This document shows positions 39,017 through 48,505 of a stretch of DNA of 51,059 bases, one piece after another. The position numbers and the translations under genes were made by a program. The notes under the pieces are model-generated. The model saw only the letters and a program-made list of their open reading frames with translations. It searched no databases and was not told where the DNA came from. The DNA is taken from assembly GCA_020200235.1 (NCBI GenBank), contig JAIVJC010000026.1, positions 1 through 51,059 of the forward strand, given 5' to 3'. The stretch comes from Acidobacteriota bacterium. GTDB taxonomy: Bacteria > Acidobacteriota > Blastocatellia > Pyrinomonadales > Pyrinomonadaceae. Positions within the stretch are counted from its first letter, which is position 1; each line of letters opens with the position of its first letter.

Positions 39017-40488
39017 CCTACCGCGCCCTGCTCGCTGGCAACGCCGACTTCCGGCGGCTGTGGGCGGGTCAGGTCGTCTCGGAGATCGGCGACTGGCTCA
39101 ACAACATCGCCGTCCTCGCGCTCGCCATCGAGCTGGCGGGTCCCGCACGCCAGGGTCACGCCGTCGCCGTCTACGCCGTCGCGCGCCACCTGCCGCTGTT
39201 CCTCTTCGGGCCCGTCGCGGGCGTTGTCGTGGATCGAGCGGATCGCCGGCGCGTGATGATCGCGGCGGACGTGGCGCGCGCGGTCCTCGCGCTCGGCTTC
39301 CTGCTCGCGCAAAAATTTTCGGCGCTGCCCCTCATCTACGCGGTCGGCGCGGCGCTCTTCTCCGTCTCCGCCTTCTTCAACGCGGCGAAGCGCGCGACGC
39401 TGCCGAACCTCGTCGCGCGCACCGACGAGCTGCTCGCCGCCAACTCGCTCTCCGCCTCGACGACCGCCGGGACCATCGCCGTCGGCTCCGCGCTCGGCGG
39501 GCTCGTCGCGACCTTCGCGGGGCGCGAGACGGTCTTCCTCCTCAACGCCGCGACCTTCGTCCTCTCGGCGCTGTTGATCAGCCGGATACGCCCTTCGATT
39601 GCGGATTGCGGATTGCGGATTGCGGACGCTTCGATTGCGGATTTGGGATTGCGGAATGCGGATTTAAAAGAACCGAACGTGGGCGAAGGACTGTCGGATC
39701 GCGAGCCGCAGATACTTTCGCCCGAACTTGAAGTCGCAAGCCGACGCCCTGCGATCTCAAACTCTAAGGCTCCCCTTCAATCCGCGATCCGCAATCCGCA
39801 ATCCGCAATCAAGAGGGCGTTCGCGGATTTCCGCGAAGGGCTGCGCTACGTGAGAAGCGACGGCGTGCTCGCGGGCGTCTTCGTCGTCGCGGCGGGGTGG
39901 GGCTTGGGCAACGGCGCGGCGCGCTCTCTCTACAGCGTCTTCGGCGCGCGGCTCGGCGAACTGTCTGCCGCAGGTTGGCTCGCGCGCCCGAAGGACTTCG
40001 GCATCTCGGTCCTGTTCGTCGCGATGGGCGCGGGCGGGGTGCTCGGCGCGCCGCTCGCGCGCCGCTTCAACACGGGCGGCGGCACGAGCCTCGGCGCGCG
40101 CATGGGTCGCTCGCTCCTGTTCGACGGCTGCGGGCTCTTCCTCTTCAGCCTGATGCCGAGCCTGTGGGGCGCGGCCGTCGTGCTCGTCGCGCGCGAGATG
40201 AACTACGCCGTGTGGTGGACGGCGCAGCAGACCATTCTCATGCGCCGCACCGACAACGCCTACGCCGGTCGCGTCTTCGCCACGCACGAGACCGTGACGA
40301 CGCTCGCCATGGTCTGCGCCATCTACGCGGCGGGCGCGGCGGCTGACACCTGCGGCATCCGCGTCGTCGCCGCGGCGGGCGGCGCGATCATCGCGCTCTC
40401 CGGCGCGGCGTGGTTCGTCCTGCGGCGCGGCGGGGCAGAGGTGTTAGGCTCGACGCGGGCGGGCTTGAGGGGAAAGGATGAAGGATGA
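39013..40488 (+). CDS. MFS permease with a repeat-derived insert in the central loop
   Basis: 491 residues from the TTG at 39013, supported by GGAGG 6 nt before it and the overlap with the previous stop. Twelve membrane helices of the enterobactin/macrolide-exporter-like group: FRRLWAGQVVSEIGDWLNNIAVLALA, VAGVVVDRADRRRVMIAADVARA and TLPNLVARTDELLAANSLSAS in pieces. After helix 6 (NAATFVLSALLISRIRP) about 72 residues follow that are not MFS sequence. They are encoded by the inverted repeat HIR8 and its loop (SIADCGLRIAD...SAIRNPQSAIK). The normal KRAFADFREGLRYVRSD resumes before helix 7. The insert faces the cytoplasm, so transport may survive. The last residues GKDEG and the stop come from HIR9. 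The substrate is unknown. Confidence 0.85.
   Translation: MTYRALLAGNADFRRLWAGQVVSEIGDWLNNIAVLALAIELAGPARQGHAVAVYAVARHLPLFLFGPVAGVVVDRADRRRVMIAADVARAVLALGFLLAQKFSALPLIYAVGAALFSVSAFFNAAKRATLPNLVARTDELLAANSLSASTTAGTIAVGSALGGLVATFAGRETVFLLNAATFVLSALLISRIRPSIADCGLRIADASIADLGLRNADLKEPNVGEGLSDREPQILSPELEVASRRPAISNSKAPLQSAIRNPQSAIKRAFADFREGLRYVRSDGVLAGVFVVAAGWGLGNGAARSLYSVFGARLGELSAAGWLARPKDFGISVLFVAMGAGGVLGAPLARRFNTGGGTSLGARMGRSLLFDGCGLFLFSLMPSLWGAAVVLVAREMNYAVWWTAQQTILMRRTDNAYAGRVFATHETVTTLAMVCAIYAAGAAADTCGIRVVAAAGGAIIALSGAAWFVLRRGGAEVLGSTRAGLRGKDEG
39597..39810. repeat. Heptad inverted repeat HIR8 inside the MFS gene (unit GATTGCG)
   Basis: Left arm 39597-39626 is four tandem GATTGCG units. The right arm 39781-39810 is its reverse complement with one mismatch in 30. 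The 154 nt between the arms are open in the MFS frame and contain further partial GATTGCG copies (39632-39665). The GATTGCG unit has no stop codon in any frame of either strand. Confidence 0.92.
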
Positions 40489-40565
40489 AGGATGAAGGAT
40501 GAAGGATGAAGTGAAGGAGAGTTGGTTCTTACTTCATCGTTCATCCTTCATCCTTCATCCTTCAT
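40474..40565. repeat. Heptad inverted repeat HIR9 (unit GGATGAA)
   Basis: Left arm about 40474-40512 has five GGATGAA units. The right arm 40531-40565 is complementary with a single small interruption (ATCGTTC). The loop is about 18 nt. The MFS stop codon (40486-40488) is a TGA of the second unit. Confidence 0.92.
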
Positions 40566-40596
40566 ATTGTGCTACCAGTGGTGAACTGATTTGTTA

Positions 40597-41961
40597 ATGC
40601 CGGCCAAAATTTATTCCGCGCAGTGGGTCTTGCCCGTCTCGTCGCCGCCGATCGAAGGCGGGGCGGTCGCGGTCGAAGGCGAGCGCGTCGTCGGCGTCGG
40701 GGCGCGTGATGAGATCGCGGCGCGTTTCCCGGAAGCGGCGCGCGAGGAGTTCGGCGCGTCGGCGATCCTGCCCGGTCTCATCAACTGCCACTCGCACATC
40801 GAGCTGACGGCGATGCGCGGCTACCTCGAAGACGTTGAGAGTAACTTCTTCGCGTGGCTCTTCAAGCTGACGGCGGCGCGGATGAACCGCATGACGGCGG
40901 AAGACTTGCGCGACTCGGCGGCGTGGGGCGCGGTCGAGGCGGCGCGCGCAGGCGTGACGACGCTCGCCGACGCTTGCAGCGAGGGCGAGGCTTCGGCGCG
41001 CGCGCTCGGCGACGTGGGCTTGCGCGGCATCGTCTACCAGGAAGCCATCCACCCCGACCCCGCGAAAGCCGCCGAGACCTTCGAGAAGTTTGAGATCAAC
41101 CTCGCGAAGCTGCGCGCTCGGGAGACGCCGCTCGTGCGCGCGGGCGTCTCGCCGCACGCGCCCTATTCGGCGAGCGCGCCGCTCATCGAGCGCGTGCGAG
41201 ACCTCGCAGAGCGCGAGCGCCTGCCGCTGATGATCCACGCGGCGGAATCCGAGGCGGAGGATTTAATGTTTCGCGAGGGGCGCGGCACTTTCGCGGAGAG
41301 CCTCGCGGCGCGCGGCATCGAATGGCGCGCGCCGCGCGTCTCGCCGATCCGGTATCTGGAGCGGCTCGGTCTGCTCAGGGTCAAGCCGGTGCTCGCCCAT
41401 TGCGTGCGCGCGGACGACGCCGACATCGAGACGATCCGCGAGACGGGCGCGGGCGTGGCGCACTGCCCGAAGTCGAACGCGAAGCTCGGTCACGGTCGCG
41501 CGCCCTACGAAAAATTCCTGGGCTTGCGCCACGGGTTCGGCAGCGACTCGGTCGCGAGCAACAACACGTGCGACATCCTCGAAGAGGCGCGCTTCGCGCT
41601 GCTCGTCGCGCGCTCCGCGAACAGGCAATCGAACCTCGACGCGCTGACAGCCGAACGCGCGCTCCACGACGCCACGCTCGGCGGCGCGCACGCGCTCGGC
41701 TTCGACGACTGCGGGTCGCTCGAAGAGGGCAAGCAGGCCGACCTGACTGTCGTCCGCCTCGACGCGCCCCACCAGACGCCCGCGCACGATCCGGCGCGCA
41801 CGCTCGTCTTCGCCTCGTCTGGTCGCGACGTGACGCTCACCGCCGTCGCCGGACGAGAAATCTTCCGCGACGGTCGCGTCGTGAACGCGGACGAGGAGAG
41901 GCTGCGCGCGAGGATGAACGAGATAAAGGAGAAACTAGGAACGATGAACGCGGAACGATGA
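40597..41961 (+). CDS. Amidohydrolase-superfamily deaminase (ATZ/TRZ-MtaD type)
   Basis: 454 residues from the ATG at 40597 (an in-frame TTG is two codons earlier). TIM-barrel metal enzyme: LPGLINCHSHIELTAMRGYLED carries H-x-H, MIHAAESEAED the next His, VLAHCVRADDADI and VAHCPKSNAKLGHGRAP the following, and FGSDSVASNNTCDILEEAR the Asp. ALGFDDCGSLEEGKQADL closes the beta-sandwich domain. Members deaminate S-adenosylhomocysteine, methylthioadenosine, guanine-like rings or aminofutalosine. The HxHxEL form is seen in aminofutalosine deaminases as I recall, so a menaquinone role is possible but unproven. The last codons (GTMNAER) and the stop are repeat HIR10 sequence. Confidence 0.85.
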   Translation: MPAKIYSAQWVLPVSSPPIEGGAVAVEGERVVGVGARDEIAARFPEAAREEFGASAILPGLINCHSHIELTAMRGYLEDVESNFFAWLFKLTAARMNRMTAEDLRDSAAWGAVEAARAGVTTLADACSEGEASARALGDVGLRGIVYQEAIHPDPAKAAETFEKFEINLAKLRARETPLVRAGVSPHAPYSASAPLIERVRDLAERERLPLMIHAAESEAEDLMFREGRGTFAESLAARGIEWRAPRVSPIRYLERLGLLRVKPVLAHCVRADDADIETIRETGAGVAHCPKSNAKLGHGRAPYEKFLGLRHGFGSDSVASNNTCDILEEARFALLVARSANRQSNLDALTAERALHDATLGGAHALGFDDCGSLEEGKQADLTVVRLDAPHQTPAHDPARTLVFASSGRDVTLTAVAGREIFRDGRVVNADEERLRARMNEIKEKLGTMNAER

Positions 41962-42019
41962 AGTGAAGAAAAGAGGAGTGGTCTTCACTTCATCGTTCAT
42001 CGTTCATCGTTCATCGTTT
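41937..42019. repeat. Heptad inverted repeat HIR10 (unit GATGAAC)
   Basis: Left arm about 41937-41969 and right arm about 41982-42019 with GATGAAC/GTTCATC heptamers and the shared end TGAAGTGAAGA/TCTTCACTTCA. It lies between two convergent genes. The TGA at 41959-41961 ends the amidohydrolase and the TGA at 42021-42019 ends the TPR gene, so both stops are at or in the repeat. Confidence 0.9.
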
Positions 42020-42654
42020 CAAGAAATGCGCTGGTCTTCGGCGGCGCGGCGGCGCTTGAGCTCTTTGTGCTGGGAGTCGAGGTTCAGGAGGTGGAGGTGG
42101 AGGAAGAACTTGCCCTCCTTGTTGAGCTTGAGGCTCTGATCGAAGTCCTTGCGCGCCGCCGCGTCGTCGCCGCGCTTGACGTTGACGTAGCCGCGCACGG
42201 CGTAGGCGATTGAGGCGAGCTTGTCGTCGGGCTTGAGGGCGAGCCCGCTGTCGATGTCTGAGAGCGCGGCGGCGTAGTCGCCGTTGATGAGCCGCGCCTG
42301 AGCGCGCCGGAAGTAGATGTCGGGGTTGCCGCGGTAGCAGGCGACGGCTTTGTCGAAGTCTGCGAGCGCGCCCCACACGTCCAGCTTCTCGATGCGGACG
42401 TTGCCGCGATCAGAGAAGGCGTCGGCGACGAAGCGGTCGTCCTCGACGGCGCGCGGGTCGAGCGCGTAAGCCTGATCGTAGTCGGCGAGCGCGCCGTCGA
42501 GATCGCCCTTGGCGCGGCGGACGCCGCCGCGCTTGGCGTAGATGTCGGCGGCGCGCGGGTCGGCGGCGATGGCGCGGTCGTACTCGACGAGCGCGCCTTC
42601 CAAATCCCCCTTGACGCGGCGCTCCGCCGCGCGGCGCGCGAGGTTCTGCGCTCA
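42019..42654 (-). pseudogene. TPR protein fragment without a normal start
   Basis: The protein-like frame reads VKGDLEGALVEYDRAIAADPR and continues through five or so TPR units (KGDLDGALADYDQAY, WGALADFDKAVACY, DYAAALSDIDSG, DAAARKDFDQS) to the stop at 42019. Upstream it stays TPR-like (AQNLARRAAERRVKGD) but meets a stop at about 42652-42654, with no ATG or GTG between. Only a TTG at 42603 inside a TPR could start it. The neighbour at 42715-43857 has very similar repeats (VKRAKGDLEGAIEDY). I infer a truncated paralogue. A TTG-started 194-aa protein remains possible. Confidence 0.65.
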
Positions 42655-42714
42655 CGACCCCGATCCCTTAGACGCCGCGAGAGCGATCAATGTTTCAGCG
42701 CGACCGCCGGCGGC

Positions 42715-43857
42715 TCACGGCTGACGGTCGGCGGGCGGCTCCTTCAAGTTGGCGAGCGCCGAATCGACGAGCCGCTTCATGCCCGGATCGAGTTCGAGGC
42801 AGTGCGCCAAATCTTTCCGCGCCTCGTCGGTCTGACCCTGCTTGATAAGGACGGAGGCTCGCTGGAAGTAATAGACGGCGGCTGTCGGCGCGAGCTCGAT
42901 GGCTTTGTTCGCGTCGGCGAGCGCGGCTTCCGTCTCGCCCTTCCGCAGCAGCGCGGCGGAGCGGTTGCCGTAGGCGACGGCGGTCGGGTAAATCTCGATC
43001 GACTTGGTGTAGTCCTCGATCGCGCCTTCCTGGTTGCCCTGCCTCCACAGCTCCGCGCCCCGGTTCGAGAGAGCCATCGCCGCGCCCATCTTCGCGCGCG
43101 CGGGGCTGTCGATCTCGGTCGTCGCGCCGTCGGAGCGGATGACTGCGCCGGGCAGCGCCAGGAGCTCCGTCCGAGTCGTCGAGACCTCGCGCGCCTGTTT
43201 GCCGTCCGCGCCGCGGGGGCTTACGACGGCGACGCCGCCCGTGTCCGCGCCGGAGCGCGGGACGATTGACGAGGGGTCGGGCGCGCCGTTCTCGATGGCG
43301 GTGTTGTAGTTCTCAATCGCGCCCGCCGCGTCGCCCTTCTGCCGGCGCGCGTTGGCGCGGTTCATGTACGCCTCGGTCGCCCTGGGCTTGAGGGCGATCG
43401 CCGCGCCGTAGTCCTCGATCGCGCCTTCGAGATCGCCCTTCGCGCGCTTGACGTTGCCGCGCCCGATGTATGACTCGTACATCAGCCAGCCGAGGGCGAC
43501 GGACTTGTCGTAGTCTGCGAGCGCGCCGTCGAGGTCGCCCTTGCGGAAGCGGAGCAGGGCGCGCGTCTGGTAGGCGGGCTTGAAGTTCTGATCGAGCTCG
43601 AGGACTTTGTTCACGTCGGCGAGCGCGCCATCGATGTCGCGCGAGAGCATCCTCGCGCCGGCTCGCTGGTAGTAGGCGTGCACGAAGTCGGGCTTCAGCT
43701 CGAGGGCTTTGTCGAGGTCTGCAATCGCAGCCAAGAACTCGCCGCGCTGCATGCGCGCGCGGCTGCTCTCTAAATACTCCTTCGCCGTCGGCGTCTGCGC
43801 GGTGGCGGGGAGCGCGGAGAGGGTGAGCAACAAAGTCAAAAGCAGAAGTCTCTTCAT
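42715..43857 (-). CDS. Exported tetratricopeptide repeat protein
   Basis: 380 residues from the ATG at 43857 (a GTG is one codon before). GGAG lies 8 nt upstream. Signal peptide: MKRLLLLTLLLTLSALPATAQ, cleaved after ATA. TPR units at about 28-195 (RMQRGEFLAAIADLDKALEL, SRDIDGALADVNKVLEL, KGDLDGALADYDKSVAL, KGDLEGAIEDYGAAIAL, KGDAAGAIENYNTAI). A spacer of about 60 residues without TPR (PRSGADTGGVAVVSP...) follows, then three more units at about 255-370. The role is a periplasmic scaffold by fold only. The partner is not indicated by its neighbours. Confidence 0.85.
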   Translation of the reverse strand: MKRLLLLTLLLTLSALPATAQTPTAKEYLESSRARMQRGEFLAAIADLDKALELKPDFVHAYYQRAGARMLSRDIDGALADVNKVLELDQNFKPAYQTRALLRFRKGDLDGALADYDKSVALGWLMYESYIGRGNVKRAKGDLEGAIEDYGAAIALKPRATEAYMNRANARRQKGDAAGAIENYNTAIENGAPDPSSIVPRSGADTGGVAVVSPRGADGKQAREVSTTRTELLALPGAVIRSDGATTEIDSPARAKMGAAMALSNRGAELWRQGNQEGAIEDYTKSIEIYPTAVAYGNRSAALLRKGETEAALADANKAIELAPTAAVYYFQRASVLIKQGQTDEARKDLAHCLELDPGMKRLVDSALANLKEPPADRQP

Positions 43858-43987
43858 CACTTGCTCCGTCGGGAAAGACTCGCCGGGCGAGCCGCTTCGT
43901 CAACAGCCGAAACTTAGGCGAGGCACGCCCGTTTGTCAACGGACTTTACGGTCTTGAATCTGTCACGTTTTTGACGCGGGCGGCGCG

Positions 43988-44032
43988 GAAAAAGCCGCCC
44001 GCCGTCGTGATTTTTTCCGGCGGCGGGCGGCT
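43988..44032 (-). terminator. Rho-independent terminator of the class III aminotransferase gene
   Basis: A perfect 12-bp stem (43993-44004 with 44021-44032, AGCCGCCCGCCG), an A-rich loop, then TTTTTCCG on the minus strand, 53 nt past the stop at 44086. Confidence 0.85.
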
Positions 44033-44085
44033 CAAGTAAAAGCCACGCTCGAAGCGTGAGAACTACGCGCGACCTCTAACCGACG

Positions 44086-45441
44086 CTAGCGGCGCGCGGC
44101 TGTGACGGCTTCGTCGAAAATCTCCAGCGCGACATCGACGTTCTCTCTAGTGAGCGTCAGCGGCGGCGACCAGCGGATCGTGTTCGCGCCCGCGCCGAGG
44201 ATGATGAGACCGCGGTTGAAGCACTCGATCTCGACGCGGTCGCGCATCTCGGCGTCGGGCGCGAGCGTCTCGCCGTCCGTGACGAACTCGACGCCGATCA
44301 TCATCCCCAAGCCGCGCACGTCGCCGATCGAGTCGTGCTTCGCTTTAAGCTTCTCCAAGCCAGCCTTCAGGTAGCCGCCGACCTCCGCGCTATTCTTGAC
44401 GAGACCGTTTTCGAGCAGCTCGATGGTCTTCAGGGCGGCGGCAATGCAGACGGGGTTGCCGCCGAAGGTGGAGGCGTGAGCGCCGGGCTTCCAGTCCATC
44501 AAATCAGCCCGCGCGACGCACGCGCCGATGGGCAGACCCGATCCGATGCCCTTCGCGATGGTCACGATGTCGGGCTTGAGATCGTAGTGCTCCGAGGCGA
44601 ACATCTTGCCGGTGCGACCCATGCCGGATTGAACTTCATCGACGATGAGCATGATGCCGTGCTCGTCGCAGATGCGGCGTAAGCCATGAAGGAACTCCTT
44701 CGGCGCGGGCACGTAGCCGCCTTCGCCCTGCACGCACTCGACGACAATGCCTGCGACCTCTTCGGGCGGCGTCGTCGTCTTGAACAGTCGCTCCTCGATC
44801 CACGCGAGGCACTGCCGGCTGACGGTCGCGGCGTCAGACTTCTTGCCGGTGAACGGATCGCGGAAGGCGTTGGGGTAGGGGACGTGGACGACGTCGAGCG
44901 CCTGCCGCTTGAAGCCGCGGCGCTGCGCGACCTTCGACGAGGTGAGCGAGAGGCTCCCGAGCGTGCGCCCGTGGAAGCTGTTGAAGAAGGCGATGAATTT
45001 CTCGCGGCCCGTCGCGTGCATCGCGAGCTTGAGGGCGGTCTCGACCGCCTCCGTGCCGGAGTTCGCGAAGTGCGTGCGCGTCGGCGAGGAGACGGGGACG
45101 ATCTCGTCGAGCTTGCGCGCGAGCGCGGGCATGTGCTCGTAGTAGTAATCGGTGCCGCACATGTGGATCAGTTTCGCCGCCTGATCCTGAATCGCGCGCA
45201 CGACCTCCGGGTGGCAGTGACCCGTCGAGCAGACGGCGACGCCCGCGTTGCAGTCGAGGAAGACGTTGCCGTCAACGTCCGTCACCCACACGCCCTCGCC
45301 GCGCTCGGCGACGAGCTTGAAGCTGGGGCGCGGGTACGAAGGCGTCACCCACTGCGCGTCGTCTGAGACGATCCGCTGACCCTTCGGTCCCGGCAGCGCG
45401 GTCTTGATCTCCGGTCTCTTCGGCGGAGCCATCGTGGTCAT
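44086..45441 (-). CDS. Class III PLP-dependent aminotransferase (acetylornithine/GABA aminotransferase or amino-acid racemase type)
   Basis: 451 residues. AAGGAG lies 7 nt before the ATG. Fold type I markers: FLDCNAGVAVCSTGHCHPEVVRAI, HFANSGTEAVETALKLA (phosphate-binding Ser-Gly-Thr), FHGRTLGSLSLT, VVECVQGEGGYVPAPKEFL, MLIVDEVQSGMGRTGKMFA (Asp that contacts the pyridine N), DIVTIAKGIGSGLPIGA with the Schiff-base Lys, and ASTFGGNPVC. The N-terminal LPGPKGQRIV...SYPRPSFKLVAERGEGVWV is like the archaeal group that includes 4-aminobutyrate transaminases and a broad amino-acid racemase. Substrate cannot be assigned. It is not next to arginine genes. Confidence 0.88.
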   Translation of the reverse strand: MTTMAPPKRPEIKTALPGPKGQRIVSDDAQWVTPSYPRPSFKLVAERGEGVWVTDVDGNVFLDCNAGVAVCSTGHCHPEVVRAIQDQAAKLIHMCGTDYYYEHMPALARKLDEIVPVSSPTRTHFANSGTEAVETALKLAMHATGREKFIAFFNSFHGRTLGSLSLTSSKVAQRRGFKRQALDVVHVPYPNAFRDPFTGKKSDAATVSRQCLAWIEERLFKTTTPPEEVAGIVVECVQGEGGYVPAPKEFLHGLRRICDEHGIMLIVDEVQSGMGRTGKMFASEHYDLKPDIVTIAKGIGSGLPIGACVARADLMDWKPGAHASTFGGNPVCIAAALKTIELLENGLVKNSAEVGGYLKAGLEKLKAKHDSIGDVRGLGMMIGVEFVTDGETLAPDAEMRDRVEIECFNRGLIILGAGANTIRWSPPLTLTRENVDVALEIFDEAVTAARR

Positions 45442-45480
45442 GAAATTTTCTCCTTGTCTGAAAGGCGGAAGGGCACAACT

Positions 45481-45509
45481 CGCATCTGAAACCTCAGATT
45501 TCAGACGCG
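45481..45509. other. Hairpin in the leader of the class III aminotransferase
   Basis: 11-nt arms (45481-45491, 45499-45509; CGCATCTGAAA type) with one mismatch and a 7-nt loop, 40 nt upstream of the start codon. Role unknown: possibly a leader hairpin. The rest of the gap to 45725 is AT-rich and should hold the promoter, but no clear boxes were found. Confidence 0.4.
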
Positions 45510-45725
45510 ACGAAAGGAGCGAAGAGACGGAGGGGCTAACCCGCGAAGATGTTGGCGCGGATGTCGAGGGGGAGAAAATTTGTCAGCACAATACTAAACA
45601 TCAATTTAGACTGGAGACGAGTTTACGTTTGCAAAACTTGAATCCCTACTGAGGGCGAATCTTATCACTTCAACCGAGCCGTTTCCAGCACCGATGTGGT
45701 GTCGGGAAAAGTTGCGCGAGAATAG

Positions 45726-46061
45726 TCAAATAACTTGTCCGCTTCCGCCCACACGAACAAAATCGCCTGACTTGATATTCTCCAATGCTGTCCTCATCTC
45801 AGGCATCAACGGCAATAACGTTCGTAGACGATTGTTCCTCGCTACCAGGAGGACAATGCTAATCCCGAAAGCTTTAAGGTTCTGTTGAAATTTTAGATTC
45901 TGGTCAACGGTGAGGAAGACATCAAACTCTGCCTCGGCTAGAGCTAATAGCTTCCCGTTCTTCACTCCCGACCATCCGCGCTCGGTGACGGTGAGAACAT
46001 CGTGTCCGGGCAGTTCGCGCCTCAACTTGCGCGGCACGCACTCGTCAAGCAGCACTCTCAT
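45726..46061 (-). CDS. DUF5615 PIN-like putative toxin (second pair)
   Basis: 111 residues. MRVLLDECVPRKLRRELPGHDV is the classic DUF5615 beginning (LLDExxPRxL), then TVTERGWSGVKNGKLLALAEAEFDVFLTVDQNLKFQQNL in parts: KNGKLLALAE and FLTVDQNLKFQQNL hold the acidic and Asn positions. Better preserved and closer to the family average than the copy at 15356. The ATG at 46061 lies 17 nt inside the end of the DUF433 gene. Confidence 0.87.
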   Translation of the reverse strand: MRVLLDECVPRKLRRELPGHDVLTVTERGWSGVKNGKLLALAEAEFDVFLTVDQNLKFQQNLKAFGISIVLLVARNNRLRTLLPLMPEMRTALENIKSGDFVRVGGSGQVI

Positions 46062-46269
46062 ACTCGCGCGCCAGAAATGACTCTTTCATTCTTTCCAGAA
46101 CTTTAATGGCGTGATCTTTTGTGACGGAAGGGAAGTCGTCGAGGAATTCGTCGAGGCTGTCGCCTTCTTCGAGATAGTCGAAGAGGGTTTGCACGGGCAC
46201 GCGCGTCCCGGCGAAGACGGGCGTGCCGCCGAGGATGTCATCGTCGCGTTGGATCAATGATTCAGACAT
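46045..46269 (-). CDS. DUF433 putative antitoxin (second pair)
   Basis: 74 residues from the ATG at 46269. DDILGGTPVFAGTRVPVQTLFDYLEEGDSLDEFLDDFPSVT in pieces: GGTPVFAGTRVPVQTLFDYLEEG is the standard DUF433 winged-HTH core. DHAIKVLERMKESFLA is the last helix. This copy is simple and has no zinc-ribbon tail, unlike the DUF433 gene at 15703. The 17-nt overlap with the toxin-like gene suggests coupled translation. Confidence 0.87.
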   Translation of the reverse strand: MSESLIQRDDDILGGTPVFAGTRVPVQTLFDYLEEGDSLDEFLDDFPSVTKDHAIKVLERMKESFLAREYESAA

Positions 46270-46335
46270 GGGTGAACACCTCAAGTCGTAATCATACTCT
46301 CGTTATTCAAGAGTAGGAATGAGGCTGACGAAACG

Positions 46336-47739
<1,404 letters not shown>

Positions 47740-47828
47740 CTTTGAAACGTCGCGCGCGCCGCGTTCACCCACGGCGCGCGCATTTATGATCCAGGCTGCC
47801 CATTAAACGACTGAGAGACTTCTCTTGT

Positions 47829-48323
47829 TCACTGAAGCAGGAAGTTGAAAGTGAGCGTGCCTTTAATCTTAGCGGGCTCTCCACCCAGAAGCCCCGGAGC
47901 GAAATGCCACCCGTAAGCAGCTTGGACGGCGGCTTGCTGTAACAACGGATGACCCGAAGCGACGCGAGCTGAAATCACTTTGCCGCACTCATCAACCAAG
48001 ACTTGAACGACAACTATACCGGAAGCTCGTGCCGCTCTAGCGATGGGCGGATAGGATGGAGTTGGCGTCTCGCCCGGAAGACCTCGGCTGTTTAAGAAGC
48101 CACCGTTGAGGATCGCGTTCTTCTGCGATATCCACTCGCAAGGGCTTGTGTTGTCGTGGGTCTTAACTTGTACGATTGACTCCGCCCTGAATGCGTCGCT
48201 TTCAAAAGAGTGAACGGGCACGGACACATTTGGCATGTGGCGGGCGATCCAGAGCGTGGTCGCGGCGACGCCGAGACCGAAGGTCGAGAGGGCGATGGCG
48301 AGTCCGAGCATCTTGCTTCGCAT
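47829..48323 (-). CDS. TonB-like C-terminal domain protein
   Basis: 164 residues from the ATG at 48323. One N-terminal membrane anchor (about 5-27), a short periplasmic linker with one Cys (SPCEWIS) and the TonB C-terminal fold: PSYPPIARAARASGIVVVQVLVDECGKVISARVASGHPLLQQAAVQAAYGWHF in pieces (YPPIARAARASGIVVVQVLVDECGKV; AVQAAYGWHFAP). Unlike true TonB, it lacks a long Pro-rich spacer and its ExbBD partners. The acidobacterial TonB-box-like proteins of this size are numerous, and the function is probably energy coupling or a structural relative. Confidence 0.8.
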   Translation of the reverse strand: MRSKMLGLAIALSTFGLGVAATTLWIARHMPNVSVPVHSFESDAFRAESIVQVKTHDNTSPCEWISQKNAILNGGFLNSRGLPGETPTPSYPPIARAARASGIVVVQVLVDECGKVISARVASGHPLLQQAAVQAAYGWHFAPGLLGGEPAKIKGTLTFNFLLQ

Positions 48324-48505
48324 GGTGAAACTTCCTTTTGTCGAGCTGGACGATTGACCGAGACGACCGCACGTCTCCGCGTTCGGGACGAGGGCGAGGG
48401 CGCTGGGGTTTCGGAGACTACTGCGTGCGCGTCGTCTTGCCGAAGAGTCTAGGAGAAGGACGCGCGGCGCGTCAACCAAGTTGCCTCCGCCGCCCGCCCG
48501 AGTTC

